Shown in pieces: positions 10,684-22,131 of a DNA stretch of 64,000 nucleotides. The position numbers were made by a program, and so were the translations under genes. Source of the DNA: Datisca glomerata (Eukaryota; Streptophyta; Magnoliopsida; Cucurbitales; Datiscaceae). Within the stretch, counting starts at the first letter, position 1; every line of letters starts with the position of its first letter. The stretch lies in assembly GCA_003255025.1 (NCBI GenBank), contig QANY01008108.1:369043-433042 (forward strand), written 5' to 3'. The notes beneath the pieces are model-generated. The model made no database searches. It saw only the letters and a list, made by a program, of their open reading frames with translations, and was not told the DNA's origin.

Positions 10684-13600
10684 TCAAATGAGTGCAGATT
10701 TTAAGGACTTGGTGAAAGTTTCCAGTTCCTTCAATCCTTCCTCAGGAGATTTGGCTTCACCCAGCAGCCTTACCATTGCACTACCAACGATGACACCATC
10801 AGCTCCCCAACTAGCTACCTGTTCAGACAGATCCTAGTACCTTGAGTAATCAAAATACCTAAAAAGAGCAATGATCATGACTAACTTATTTACAAGTCCA
10901 ACCTGTTTGACATGTTCGGGTTGCGATATTCCAAAGCCGACTGCTACGGGCTTCGTTGTTGCCTGCCATTTGAACAAAGTTTGAAGAATCACTTAGAACC
11001 TTCTAAAAAAACAAAATTGGTGCATGGGTGATGTAGATTGGTACAATTGATTTCAACTCCAAATGGGTACATCTCAACACAAAATTGGTACGTGCCAACA
11101 CACGTACAACATTGTATGGTACCAATGATTTTACCCTGGTACCTTAGACAAACCCCGTAGACTACATTACTTTTACTCTAATCACTTAAAAGCATTTCAA
11201 ATAACATTCCAGGAAGTGACATGATTGTCCAGTTTGTCACAACAGGAGAGCCCCTTGTTTAATCTGGTGAGAGCCCCTTGTTTAATCTGGTGAGAGCCCC
11301 TTGTTTAATCTGGTGAGATGGATTGACTAGATCTGATTTCAAAAAGTAATAATAAAATAAAAACATCACATCGGCTCCGCTTTCTGCCTAAGGCAATCTG
11401 AGCCATTGCAGAAGATTTCAACGATCCAGATTGGGCAAACATAACCTCATGTTTGGACCATCATAGAAGGCAGATAATTAGATTACAATGGCAATGAACG
11501 TAGGCAATTTTTACGCTTTAGAGCGTAATCATTAACAATCTTCCCGTCGTTAGCATTCTAGGTTACTAATTAAGAACACAAACCTCTTTAATCTCATGTA
11601 GAAGTGTTTGAACTCGCCCGCTCACTGATGCACGGGCACCAGTAACTCCAATTGAGCTCACCTATAGTACAATATGATTAATAGTTAGATCTTGTTCATA
11701 GTACTTGAAAAAACACGAAAACGTCTTTTGTGCTTTCCATTATTTTGCTTTTACAGTAAAAATAATGTAGGAAAATGAATTGCTACTTCAACCGTAAACA
11801 TCAACTCCATGTAACATCAGAATTCAAGATGAAGATTCATGATGACTGTTGAAATCTTAAAGCATGGAGAAGAGAAGTATAAAGCTAAGAAGGATCTTAC
11901 AAGATATACAAACCCATCTGATGCTTCGACAATGGCTTTCATCCGATCGATTGGGGTAGTGGGTGTAGTGAGCAGAACCTTAAGTCGCACCAGTAGAAAA
12001 ATTATTAGGCCAAGCCAATGATGCTTTATTATATAATTGATTTTATTTTATTCCTATACTAAATCCATATGAGGAGAAAATAGTGAACCGAGTTAAAGGA
12101 GAAACTGGAAAACAAGTCATTTTAATACTTCCTATGAACCAGAGGTACCAATTTTCACATAAACATCTTTGAATTTCTTTATCAGAATACTGATCTTGAT
12201 GAAAATACTAGATTTTTACAGCATGGTAATCTTCGTGTTCGACGTAACTTTATCATCACGTTTCGATCAATTCGTTATAAAAAATGAATATCAATACTAC
12301 CATTACAACCACAATTCCACCTAACTACTGGAAAACTTGGATTTATTCTAAAGTAAAAAAGCAGCCCCACAGATCTGCAATGATATTCATGGACTGCTGC
12401 TATATGCTATTGGCTTGATGAGAAGGATAAATGTGATAACAACTTCATAACTTCTATCCTTCTCTCCTCATGCTGAACCAGAAACTGCCCTATTGGGCAT
12501 TTCAAATTGAGAAAAGTGTGGATTCAGCCTTTCTTAATAGACGTGTGGAAAGAGAAAAACTTAAAACACCTTGTCTTAGTTTGGACGATGTGAATATCAA
12601 CTGCGAATTTTACGAATCCAATTTGTTAAAGAAATGGAAAGTGTTGGAGAAAGATTCACCAGTTCAATCTTGTGCTTCACGGCTTCCTTTCTCAAGGTTT
12701 CAGTCTCCTCTAGCGGAACATCTGGAACCACTAGGCCTACAGCCAAATCCAGGGAAAACGACACGAGTGAATATGCATAAAATCAAGATTCATAAAGCAG
12801 CCAGTCTGAAATTGGAACAGGGTGGGGTCGAACATTTTCACATGAAAAGATGGAGTATTTGTTTAAATTTAATTTTTATCCCATACAATAACAAAAAGGT
12901 AGATTCAGTAAATATCGACCAAAAGCTATCATTATGAGCTGCATAGATATATGTCTACCTCCCTCAATCTGTGAAAAATCACAATCAACCAAGCAATGCA
13001 GTTACGATTGATTGCATACAGTTTTAATTTGTGTCATTGATGAAGCATCTCTCATGGTCTTTTCTTTAGCTAATTAAAGACACATTTCACTATTTAGCCA
13101 AATCGGACCTCCATCCCATTTGGTTGTAGCAACTAACAGAGTTGCATGTCAGTTTCCATGCAGCCGAAGCTTTACCCCATTTTCCTCCCCAATTCCCCTT
13201 ACGCCAAAAAGCATTCAATGCCATCTAAATTATTCATGGAACTACAACCAATAGCACATCATTCTTCGTCCAGAGGAGTGATCTTGAAAAAGCCATCGAC
13301 TAACTCAAGCTTTTTCCCAGCGTATATTAGAAGCGTTATGCAGTGTTGGGTAGGCCAGTAACAACAAAAAACATGGGGAGGCTTATGAGTTACCTTTACC
13401 ATATCTATCTTTTCATCTGAGAGAGAAAAAAGGGGGTAAAGGGGAAAGAGAAGTGGGAATGGGGTCAAATTTTGGCCACATGACAACTGAAGTGACAACT
13501 CAATCAGCGGCCAATGACCAGATCGGACCTTCTGTCCAATATGGCTAGATAGCAAAATATGCATCTTTTATTAGCTAAAAATTAGTATGGGTGTTTTTAC

Positions 13601-16075
13601 CAAAACCTCAAGTGCAGAGAATCTAAGTTTCACCCTTTCTTTATCACTGTCTCTACAAAGACTAAGATACTAATCCTCTAGTAGTGATAACAAAGCAGCG
13701 CTTATTGGCTAGAAAGACGTTAGGCCCTTAGAAAATGTAATTTGGGGAGGGGGGGGGGGNNNNNNNNNNNNNNNNNNNNNNNNNNNNNNNNNNNNNNNNN
13801 NNNNNNNNNNNNNNNNNNNNNNNNNNNNNNNNNNNNNNNNNNNNNNNNNNNNNNNNNNNNNNNNNNNNNNNNNNNNNNNNNNNNNNNNNNNNNNNNGGGG
13901 GGGGAGGTGTCGTAGGGAGGCAGTTGGGTAGTGGCTATTTTGGGAGAGGCCAAGCTCTCGAACATCTTGGTATATGGGTGTGATTTCACTGTTCTTGGTG
14001 AAGTTCACCATTTTTTTGAGTAATCAAGGTTTTTTTCTTCAATGTTTAAGGCTGTAGCTTCTCTATTTTCACTACTTGGGCTGCTGTTGTGGTTAGAATA
14101 GTGTTTGTGTGCAAGGAAACTCATATCAAAAGTCTTGGATAAGGGAACCTGATATGAGTTTGACAAACTCGATATTCCATTTCTAACACAAGGCATAAGC
14201 TAGCTTTGGCTTTGTGGGTATCAATAAACATTTAAAAGGCTTCAACAAACATTTGAAGGTTTCAACGGATTAATATAAGATAAAGTTCCAAAAATCAGAA
14301 CAATCAAAACCTATACATTACCATGCACACCAACATCCTTTATTGTGGACATGAATTTCTTGACGCCACGCTTGAGAATCGGGTTGTAATATGAAAATAG
14401 AGCAATCGGGCAAGATAACTGAGGAACTACCTGTCCACCAACAGTAAAATGTCAAGATATCAATTCGAAATAGAAGTTGAAATTGGTTTCTCTTGTCCTA
14501 TATTTAATTATTTTCACATATATTCAAATGTATATAGGGTGAGTTCTAATGACATAATGAATTCTTATCATCTAATTTTGTAATAATGGAGTGCTCCAAA
14601 GCAATAAGCAAACTTGAGGTGAATGTACGGTAGATTGTCAGCGAATGAAGCAACAATATCCAATAATGATGATATGATTTAACTGGATAAACACAATTCA
14701 ACAAAGTATAACCTGATGGTACAGCGCGTAAACCACAAAGACAACATATGTTTTATAAATCCACTGTAATTAGTTATATGATAACATTTCTGCTTTGGCC
14801 TATGTTAGTCTCTCTCGGAATCGTATTCGCATGTAGCAACTCCCGTAGGAGGTTAGTTGTGTGAAATAGTTCAATGGTAGAAGTACATAAGAACCGTATA
14901 TATTTCCCTAGTTTCTAGATTTGAAGAAAAGGCAGTATCTCACATTTCACGAAACTATTACCTCCTTCAACATTGCAACAATTGCATTAAAATTGGTCCC
15001 CCGAGCCAAGGAACGTGTAGCTGCAGCCTGTGAAAATAGATCCATAAGAGAACTGGCCAAAGATACGATGAGAAAAGCAACTATCTCTCAAACCTGGATA
15101 ACAGGACCATCAGCCAAGGGATCAGAATAAGGAACACCCAGTTCAATTATGTCAGATCCACAAGAGTCAAGCACCTTCAATGCTTCTGCTGTCGTCGAAA
15201 GGTCTGGATCGCCGGCTGTGATGTATGGAATAAATGCCACCTTCACAGAGCACGCTCATTAGCACAAACATTTTCAATGAAATTATCTGGACTCACTAGA
15301 CCCATTCACAATGCTAAAACCGTATACATTTTGAAAAATGTCATGTAGTACCGATTAGTATTTTGTGTTGACAGTGCAAATGGTCTCTTATTAAGCGTAA
15401 CATGCTAACAACTAAGGAAAAACTAAATTTTCAATTATGATATGGATGCATGGTTGCATGTCATGTACGTTGCGACATCATTGCAGTGCTAAACACAATT
15501 GTGATTTGTAGCACTGCTAACAAAATTTAATTTTATTGGATGAACTAAGGGTTGTCCATGAAAATAATGTCCCCAAATTCGAAAAACCAATCATAATTTT
15601 CATGCAATTCACATTCATTCAGAGAAATCCCAAATTATGAAAAATAATATCATGGCCGAGTCGATAACTCCGTGTTATGTACTGAATCCAGGCTCTTTAA
15701 TATGCATGGAGTAGAAACTCAATACTTGAGTCGAAGAAAGCAAGTTAAAAAAACAGTTCTATAGTCAATATCAATTAAGCCAACCGGTGACGGCAACCAA
15801 GAACAAAACAGAAAATGCTTGAAACCCAGAAATGAAAGAGCCAAATAATATATCAGACACCGTCTATGAAAAGAAGATGACTTTACCTTGCCACCATTTC
15901 TCAACCTGGTAAATGTTTCAGAGAGCCCAACAGCTGGGGAAGCGGTAAGAGTAGCCATGGGAGAGAATCGTTTAGGTGAGAAGGTTGAAATCTGAGAAGA
16001 AGAGCGAAAAAGGAATTGGGTTCCAGGATTCTTCTTGAGGCGAAGACACCCAGGTGATCTCAGAGCAATATCCAT
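10684..16075 (-). CDS. TSA1: Tryptophan synthase alpha subunit, plastid
   Basis: Cleaves indole-3-glycerol phosphate to indole and glyceraldehyde-3-phosphate, the penultimate step of tryptophan synthesis in the plastid; indole is channelled to the beta subunit. Nine exons, from the start codon: 15887-16075, 15094-15240, 14962-15027, 14322-14430, 12660-12736, 11901-11978, 11584-11661, 10903-10962 and 10684-10818. All junctions are GT-AG and the 312-codon frame is continuous, the usual length of plant TSA. Residues 1 to about 50 are Ser/Arg-rich and lack acidic residues apart from Asp2, as expected of a transit peptide. Exon 2 has the catalytic Glu in [16 protein letters not shown] and the catalytic Asp in DPLADG. 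Later exons carry [30 protein letters not shown], the phosphate-binding [21 protein letters not shown] and [11 protein letters not shown]. No domain is missing. An indole-3-glycerol-phosphate lyase (BX1/IGL type) is a paralogous alternative that I cannot exclude without a tree. The gap at 13760-13896 lies inside an intron. Confidence 0.95.
11246..11318. repeat. 23-bp tandem triplication in a TSA intron
   Basis: The unit GAGAGCCCCTTGTTTAATCT plus GGT occurs three times without mismatch, followed by a partial fourth copy. Identity between copies implies a recent duplication or a variable minisatellite. Confidence 0.9.
13760..13896. other. Assembly gap flanked by poly-G
   Basis: A run of 137 undetermined bases inside the TSA intron 12737-14321, preceded and followed by G-runs. 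A poly-G/GC-rich tract that sequencing did not resolve is the likely cause. A similar ambiguous base sits in the poly-C run at 7817. Confidence 0.95.
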
Positions 16076-16135
16076 TGAACTAAGTTGGCTGCTTGGGCTG
16101 GATTGGATTTTACTGTTTTAGTGTGATTATGTTTC

Positions 16136-16148
16136 TGCATATAAAGGG
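16136..16148 (-). promoter_or_regulatory. Candidate TATA element of TSA
   Basis: On the minus strand CCTTTATATGC lies about 65 nt upstream of the TSA start codon, a plausible TATA position for a short leader. The assignment rests on position and AT composition only. Confidence 0.35.
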
Positions 16149-16203
16149 TTTGGAGAAATAATGTGGTGCCATCATGGAATAATTAGGTTAAAAAAACCTA
16201 ATT

Positions 16204-16356
16204 AATCAAGAGAAATTAATTAGGCCAAATTAGATTGAAGTAGTTGGTTAAATTTTCACACCCATAACTTAAAAGTTATGCGTTCGAGTCATATTCTCAT
16301 AAAATTTGTAATGTAATTTTAACAAAAAAATTAAGTTAAAAAATCAAGAGAAATTA
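16204..16356 (+). mobile_element. tRNA-derived SINE with 15-bp target-site duplication
   Basis: The body 16219-16341 (about 123 bp) has an A-box-like TAGTTGGTTA at 16241 and a B-box-like CGTTCGAGTC at 16281, 40 bp apart as in tRNA genes, and ends in an A-rich tail. It is flanked by perfect direct repeats of AATCAAGAGAAATTA at 16204-16218 and 16342-16356, the signature of LINE-mediated insertion. It lies 130-280 bp upstream of the TSA start codon. Confidence 0.85.
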
Positions 16357-16889
16357 CACGACAAAAGACCATTCAACCAGAAAAAATGTAGGAACTTTTT
16401 TTCTCTTGATAAAATGTTATGTTATCTCAAGCTAGATCTGTATTTCACAAATTTTTTTTAATAATCACATTCTAGTATTCTGAAACTAATATTAATATTT
16501 GTTAGATTAAATTCTAACAAATATTAAACGAGTAACTTATTTTTTGTGTACTCCCGCTTCTTTATACCAGTCATTTCGGAGGAATTAGGTGTAAAGATAA
16601 ATAACAAATTATTCTATAATTGTCCTAATTATGAATTGATTTTTTTGTCCAGGGGGAATTACTGATTGTGAATTGAGCCTGTAAGGCTGTAACACTCAAT
16701 TAACAAATATTTAAGAAATTTAAGAAAATGGAAATGAGATTAAAAAAGAAGAAGAAACAAAAAGAACGGATAAGTGAGAAAGGAAAGAACATAAAAGACA
16801 GTGCATATGTGCACGTGTACAGGAGATGAAGCTTAGTTGGTGACTGGGCTACTAAGCTAGGGAAAAATTCTATGTGCACCATGAATTAT

Positions 16890-17225
16890 TTTTAACTACT
16901 AGTTAAATTACATGTATTATGCGCGGACTTGATATGTACATTTTTATTATTTTAAATATCTTTTATACATTACTTATTTATAAAAATAAAAAAAATTTAA
17001 ATAACATTTATTAATAAATAAAATTAGAAAATTACAATTATAACATTTTATGTTTCATAAGTCTTACTCATAAAAATGTTTTCAATTAAATTAATTATGT
17101 GAGACAATATCCTCTATACATTTTTAATTAAATTCTTTTAGCATATTATTTCTTTGATCTCTACTAATAAATGAAGTAAGAACATATTTTATTCTTTAAT
17201 TGATTATTGATTGAGTTTTTCTAAT
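16890..17225. repeat. Dispersed repeat, copy 1 (second copy at 55530-55860)
   Basis: Shares ordered blocks with 55530-55860: CTAGTTAAAT near a GCG-containing start, TAAATAAAATTAGAAAATTA, TTTTCATAAGTCTTA-like, CATCCTCTATACATTTTT-like, ATATTATTTCTTTG and TTGATTGA(G/A)TTTTTCTAAT. The two copies are in the same orientation and strongly diverged. It is probably an old non-autonomous DNA element; the family is unknown. Confidence 0.6.
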
Positions 17226-17594
17226 GGGAGATCATCAAGATTAGATCACTTTAAGAAAAAATAATAAATAACCAATGATGAAAGAAAAATAAAAAATAGG
17301 CACCCTAAAATCTCAAATAAAAAAAAATTCGGCCCCAAAAAAACGGATTTCCGCGCACCCAGCAAAATTAGTTGTAAAGTTCTGAAAGTTTATATAATAT
17401 GTATCCTATATATAAATATTTTTACAGTATATTTTTTATATACAGTGTACATTTGGTGTAGTTTTTTGTGAGTGATGCCGAAATTGTTTTTCAAGTAATT
17501 TTTTTGTCTTGGGGTGCGTGTAATGACCATTTTTTATGCTTTTCATAGGGTTATTTGGAATACTATACTCTTTCTACATTCTGTAAGGAATTTT

Positions 17595-17646
17595 ACCAAT
17601 TTTTCAAAATCCATAATTTTACCAATTTTTCAAAATCCATAATTTT
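17595..17646. repeat. 26-bp tandem duplication
   Basis: ACCAATTTTTCAAAATCCAT followed by AATTTT is present twice in direct succession with no mismatch. Confidence 0.85.
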
Positions 17647-18325
17647 ACGCTCCTCACCCACCATAATCAATATAAAAGAAATTTAACTCTCTCTTTTCTC
17701 ATCATTTCTTTTCCTTTTCATGTAAAGATCAAATCAATACTCACTCTCTCACTTTTATTCTTTCCCTAATCTTTTCCTCCATGCTTTCCAGTTCGTTTCT
17801 TCCATGCTTCCAATTCATTTCCTTTATGCTTTCAAGTAACCCATTTTATTTTTGTTTGATTTTGTTTCTTGACAGATTGCAAGCACCCAAAGACAGCAGA
17901 AGATTTTCTCAAATTGCCTGCTCCGAAGGTTTTAATTTTAGTTTATTTCTCTATTTCTGACTTTCTTCGCTCTTTGGTTCCCAAGAAAACTTAAGAGTGG
18001 AAAGAAAATCAACATTTGGGAAAGTATTTAGTCTGTGTTGGCTGTGACAATAATAGTAATTCAACTCACTTGAGCTCATGAAGCTAGATCATCACTCGAA
18101 TTAATCTTAAAATCTTGTGAATGAGACATGACTTTTTTTGTTGTTTGGATTTCTGAATTCTTATACACTTCTTTGGATTATAAGTTTCTTGATTGTAAAT
18201 GTTTGCTGATTTGATTTCAAGTAATTATAAACTGATGAGGGATTTATGATTGATTACTGTATGGATGGTGTCAAATTTTGTGTCTAAAATGCTCACTAAA
18301 ATGAGACAAAAATGATATTGAAGGG

Positions 18326-18368
18326 TTCAAGTAGTGTGTTTTGACTACTTGAACCCTTCAAGTAGTTA

Positions 18369-18413
<45 letters not shown>

Positions 18414-18720
18414 AACAGGCGACAATAAAGAATTTGACTACTATAAGTGTTCAAGTAGTATTTTTTGATTACTTGAACATTTCAAGTAGTCACATGCTTT
18501 CTGAATAAATCACTACATGAAACAAAATGACTACTTGAAGGGTTCAAGTCTTTTTTACTACCTGAACCCTTCAAGTAGTCATTTTTGTCTCCAGCAGTGA
18601 TTTATCCGGAGAGCCTGTGGCTATTTGAACGGTTTAAGTAGTAACAAAGGACTACTTGAACTCAAATAGTAATTTTTTTACTACTTGAACCCTTTAAATA
18701 GTTATTTTAACTCCTGAAGT
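18326..18720. repeat. Array of short palindromes (CTACTTGAA-CCC-TTCAAGTAG type), left part
   Basis: About seven copies of an inverted repeat with 9-nt arms CTACTTGAA and TTCAAGTAG around a 3-nt centre. They are separated by 15-60 bp of T-rich sequence; one copy near 18342 is perfect. A (TC)20 microsatellite (18371-18410) lies within the array. The array continues at 21112 beyond a solo LTR that splits it. Confidence 0.8.
18371..18410. repeat. (TC)n microsatellite
   Basis: About 20 uninterrupted TC dinucleotides, directly after one of the palindromes. Confidence 0.95.
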
Positions 18721-18723
18721 TTA

Positions 18724-20882
18724 TGTTGGTCATCGCGACGCGTCTGACACTCGACCATTTTAAAAAAAATTAAACTTTTAATAAAAAAAATGAATCTTTT
18801 AGTAAAACAAAATCGCGCAACACTACTATAATAAAATCTTTTTATTGAATTTTTTTTCCAATCAATCATGATCCATTATATATTTATGTATTAAATTAAC
18901 AACATACAGTGTTAGGAATCACATACCTCTTGTAATCTAATTCAAGCGTCCTTGTGAAACTGATCGATTCTCCGTTCTCACAAAATCGTTTCAACGATCA
19001 GCAGACTCTGAAATCTACACCAAGATATTCCAAGTCAATCTTCAACACACTAGGACATGTGTGGGCACGTAGAATATAACGAAGACACTTTTATGTCTCT
19101 AGATGTACTCAACACATAAGATCTAGAGATTTCACTGAGAATGACTTTTGTGAGACGATTCTCTAAAACAACATGATGATGATACTTTTAGAGATTTTGA
19201 TTAACTTTTAATTGTAGAAAAAACCACTTTTTGAGAAATTGTGTTCTTCTCTCAACTCTTGATTGATGAATTGATTATGTGATTCCACTAATTATTTGAA
19301 CTGATTGAACTAATTTATTATCTTGAGTCATCAGAATAATATATGAATATTTTTCTTGATAATGGTGTATTAGATATTTTTGGATAATTAAAATAATATT
19401 TAATCATAAAATTTTCAATAGCAGTGAGACCCATTGTTATTGTGCACAACTGTAGTGCCACATGATACTATAGTGTTGTACACCCGCTATAGTGTCACGT
19501 GGCACTACAGTAGCCCATGTCAATCTCTGATATATAATCAGTGATTGACACGTGACAATTATTGTGTATTAAATATATATTTTAATCAAATTAAATATTT
19601 AGATATTTGTTAATTTAAAATTAACATATATGATTATCCATATCAACTAAATTATCTGTTATTTCATAAATAACTGATTTAGTTGATCCAAATTATTATC
19701 GGCTAATAATTTAATTATCTAATATCATAAATTAGATATTTTATCTCATTTATCGATAATTAAAATAATCAATAATTAATTATATATATATATAATTCAA
19801 TTAATTAATCACACATAATTATCTCATAATTATGTACTTGTCTCAGAATAAAAATTCATTTGCAAGTAAGTCATTTTTTCATGTCCTGAAATATTCACAT
19901 CCTAGACTGCATAGTACAGAGGTGGGCCTATAATCCTAAGCATCAATAAACCAGATTATTAATTAAATAATCTTATTCATTAATTTCATTATCACTCCAC
20001 TATAAATATGTAATTGCACTCTTAGAGATTACATATTGTATTTACACAGTATTCTCATGTAGTCTACTGAAATAATCATTTCACGTAATTATGTCCTCCA
20101 ATTATTGGTTCGTACATTAGAACTGGTCAAAATTACCATTTTACCATTCTAATTACCTTTTAATACTTAAGTACCATTAATACACTAGTGAATGGCTGAT
20201 TTATAATCTTATTCTAAATTTTGAGTTCAATAACCATTCGGTTCCAGAATTAACACTTAAGGAAAGTTTAAACTCTAAATCTTATAATATCATGTTCCCA
20301 GCCATCTATCTCACTAATATCTAAAATAAAAGTCACTAGCCTATTTTCCAAACAAACCTTAACGAGTGAATCAAAAGATCTAGTAGACATGCATAGGATT
20401 TCATGACTACTCAGGATTCAAACTCATTTACATATAATCATCGAATTGATGTGTATTAAATCTTTATGATAAACGATACGTTGATAAACGATACGTTGAT
20501 AAAGATATTAATTCACATCGATACAGTCATATATATAATCTCATTATATAAAGCACATTCGCTAAGATGTCAATCCACATCAATGATCCAGATCTAGATC
20601 ACATGCATTTATAATACTTAGTGAATCATACTAGCAACCATTCATTAAAGATTTCATACATTAATATGTTGCTGATAATTTTATTTATTATTTATGATCT
20701 TAATCATCTTGTACTAATACAAGATCATAGTTTTAAAAAATAATTAATGAGTATGAAATTTTCATATATTTATATAAATTATTCAACAATAATTTTAAAA
20801 AATAATTATAAGAAAAATGTTATCTTCATTAAATTTCGTATCAAATGTCGATACACATACTTTGAGGGCACAACCCTCAACA
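18724..20882 (-). mobile_element. Solo LTR of copia family Y (inverse orientation)
   Basis: Read on the minus strand it begins TGTTGAGGGTT and ends GATGACCAACA, the same ends as the LTR at 40421-43666, and it can be followed along most of its length (2159 bp). Flanking bases are GTTTA (18719-18723) and ATTTA (20883-20887), a 5-bp target-site duplication with one mismatch. No internal element sequence is attached, so it is a solo LTR formed by LTR-LTR recombination. It interrupts the palindrome array. A 16-bp direct duplication (ACGTTGATAAACGAT type) lies at about 20467-20500. Confidence 0.85.
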
Positions 20883-20935
20883 ATTTATTGTCCAGTAAGG
20901 TAGTCACTACTTGATATGGGTTTTCAAAATTGTCT

Positions 20936-21110
20936 CGAACTGACCGAACCGAAAAGGACCGGTTCGGTCGGTTCTTTATATGTGTTCGGTTAGGTTCAGG
21001 AAAATGAGATAATCGAAGTTTCGATTCGATTCAAAATTTTGGTGGTTTTCGAACCGAACCAACCAGTCAGTTCGCTTTGGTTTTTTTGTTGAACCGAAAC
21101 GTAAATACCC
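20936..21110. repeat. AACCGAACC-rich repeat segment
   Basis: Repeated CCGAACCG, CCGGTTCGGTCGG, CGAACCGAACCAACC and GAACCGAAAC motifs, ending in ACCCCTA. Such sequence is common near the ends of plant hAT-type DNA transposons. I could not find the matching left end, so the class is a guess. Confidence 0.4.
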
Positions 21111-21111
21111 C

Positions 21112-21200
21112 TAGTACTTGAAGGGCTCAAGTAGTGAGTTTTTACTACCTGAACCCCTCAAGTAGTAAGTTTTTACTACTTGAACCCGTCAAATATTTTG
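21112..21200. repeat. Array of short palindromes, right part
   Basis: Three more copies of the 18326-18720 motif: TACTTGAAGGGCTCAAGTA, CTACCTGAACCCCTCAAGTAG and CTACTTGAACCCGTCAA, spaced about 30 bp apart. CTCCTGAA follows here (21206) and also ends the left part (18711), consistent with one array split by the LTR. Confidence 0.75.
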
Positions 21201-21449
21201 TTTTTCTCCTGAAATTACAATTACTTAATACATTACATTAAAAATATCTCATAAAATTTGATACATAAGTATAGCTGCTCAATCTCATACAAACAAATAC
21301 TATAGGATGAATATTAACATAGCTGCATAATAAGTGAAATTACAAAGCAGACATTAATATTCCCTTACATAACCAACATCAATGCAATAAAAATCCACGA
21401 AAAAATAATAACTAGCCACATGTTCTTCAATTTATTGCGGTACTTTTCA
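21201..21449. other. Non-coding stretch 3' of the GRF zinc-finger pseudogene
   Basis: AT-rich with no recognisable feature. By position it may be the 3' UTR of the minus-strand GRF gene. Confidence 0.4.
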
Positions 21450-21918
21450 TTTTTTTTTCTCAACTAGCTTCAGGTTTTTGTTAAGACTTCTATTTTTTTT
21501 CCTCTATTAGCTTTATTGTTTTTATAATCAATTCATTTTCTTGCTTTGATAACTTCAAATTTTCCCTAAGCACCACATTTGTTATGATTTCATATCAAAC
21601 CCGGGTCCACACCATGCAAAGAACCTACAACCATCATCAATTTCATGTTCAATAGAAACTAAAAAAGGAATTCAATACAATAAATGGTGAAAAATAAGAT
21701 ATTAAAATGGAATAAAATATCTCTAAAAATCTTGAGCATCCATAAAACTTTCTCCCAAGGTTCGTATTCGTTCTCGATGTCTTAATCTGAGCTGTAACAC
21801 CACAATAACACAATGGTCTAACATCATGATAAGGGATGGGTTGGCTGGAAGCACTGGATCCTGATCGGCTTCTACAAGACATTTTGAAGACTAGAGTCCT
21901 CCAATCTTCATGCTCCAC
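21450..21918 (-). pseudogene. GRF-type zinc-finger protein gene, decayed
   Basis: Small plant proteins with one GRF zinc finger followed by a coiled coil are common, often inside or next to DNA transposons; their role is unknown. From ATG at 21918 on the minus strand the product has a Ser/Arg-rich start and then CYCGVTAQIKTSR and NLGRKFYGC, the first half of the GRF finger (three of the zinc ligands plus the GRKFYGC core). The second half, GCRFFAW, is encoded from about 21655 downward after a TTTTTAG acceptor, so an intron separates the halves. The expected donor after GCSR reads AT instead of GT. After GCRFFAW there is an in-frame stop, then in another frame a charged coiled-coil-like stretch (LKLSKQENELIIKTIKLIEE). 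The lost donor, stop and frame change make it a pseudogene. The palindrome array lies just 3' of it. Confidence 0.7.
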
Positions 21919-22131
21919 ACGATTTTTTTGCCTTCGTGCAAGAATTTAAACACAATTTAAACAAGAATTTAAACCCATTTTCTGAAATTTAAACACAATT
22001 CAGCCTTCACCCGATTGATAAGCATCAATAACCATTTTCGACAAACTATTTCTCCAAAGAGGCATTTGGAAGTATAAAATCGGCGTGCTTGAAATTTCTT
22101 TGCATCCTAAATGAGAAAGTTGTTGATGGGC
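21919..22131. other. Sequence between the GRF pseudogene and the first X LTR
   Basis: Contains three short related pieces (AATTTAAACACAATT, AGAATTTAAACCC and AATTTAAACACAATTC) at 21945-22000. No gene seen. Confidence 0.4.

Larger units (their letters stand above)
16357..18325. other. AT-rich intergenic sequence with dispersed repeats
   Basis: No reading frame with recognisable similarity. The region contains the dispersed repeat copy at 16890-17225, the short tandem repeat at 17595-17646 and a pyrimidine-rich stretch at about 17680-17830. That stretch looks like a promoter/leader, but no gene follows it. Confidence 0.5.

Noticed and set aside
12470..12937. 155-codon plus-strand frame
   Set aside because: It is antisense to TSA exon 12660-12736 and flanking intron; the conserved protein is on the minus strand.
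13709..14011. Frames running through the undetermined bases near 13.8 kb
   Set aside because: They consist largely of unknown residues from the gap and carry no information.
10684..16075. Calling the gene an indole-3-glycerol-phosphate lyase (BX1-type)
   Set aside because: Cannot be separated from TSA by motifs alone; the transit peptide and usual TSA length made TSA the simpler call.
16241..16290. A tRNA gene
   Set aside because: Only the A- and B-box-like segments fit; there is no cloverleaf, and the 15-bp target-site duplication shows a SINE.
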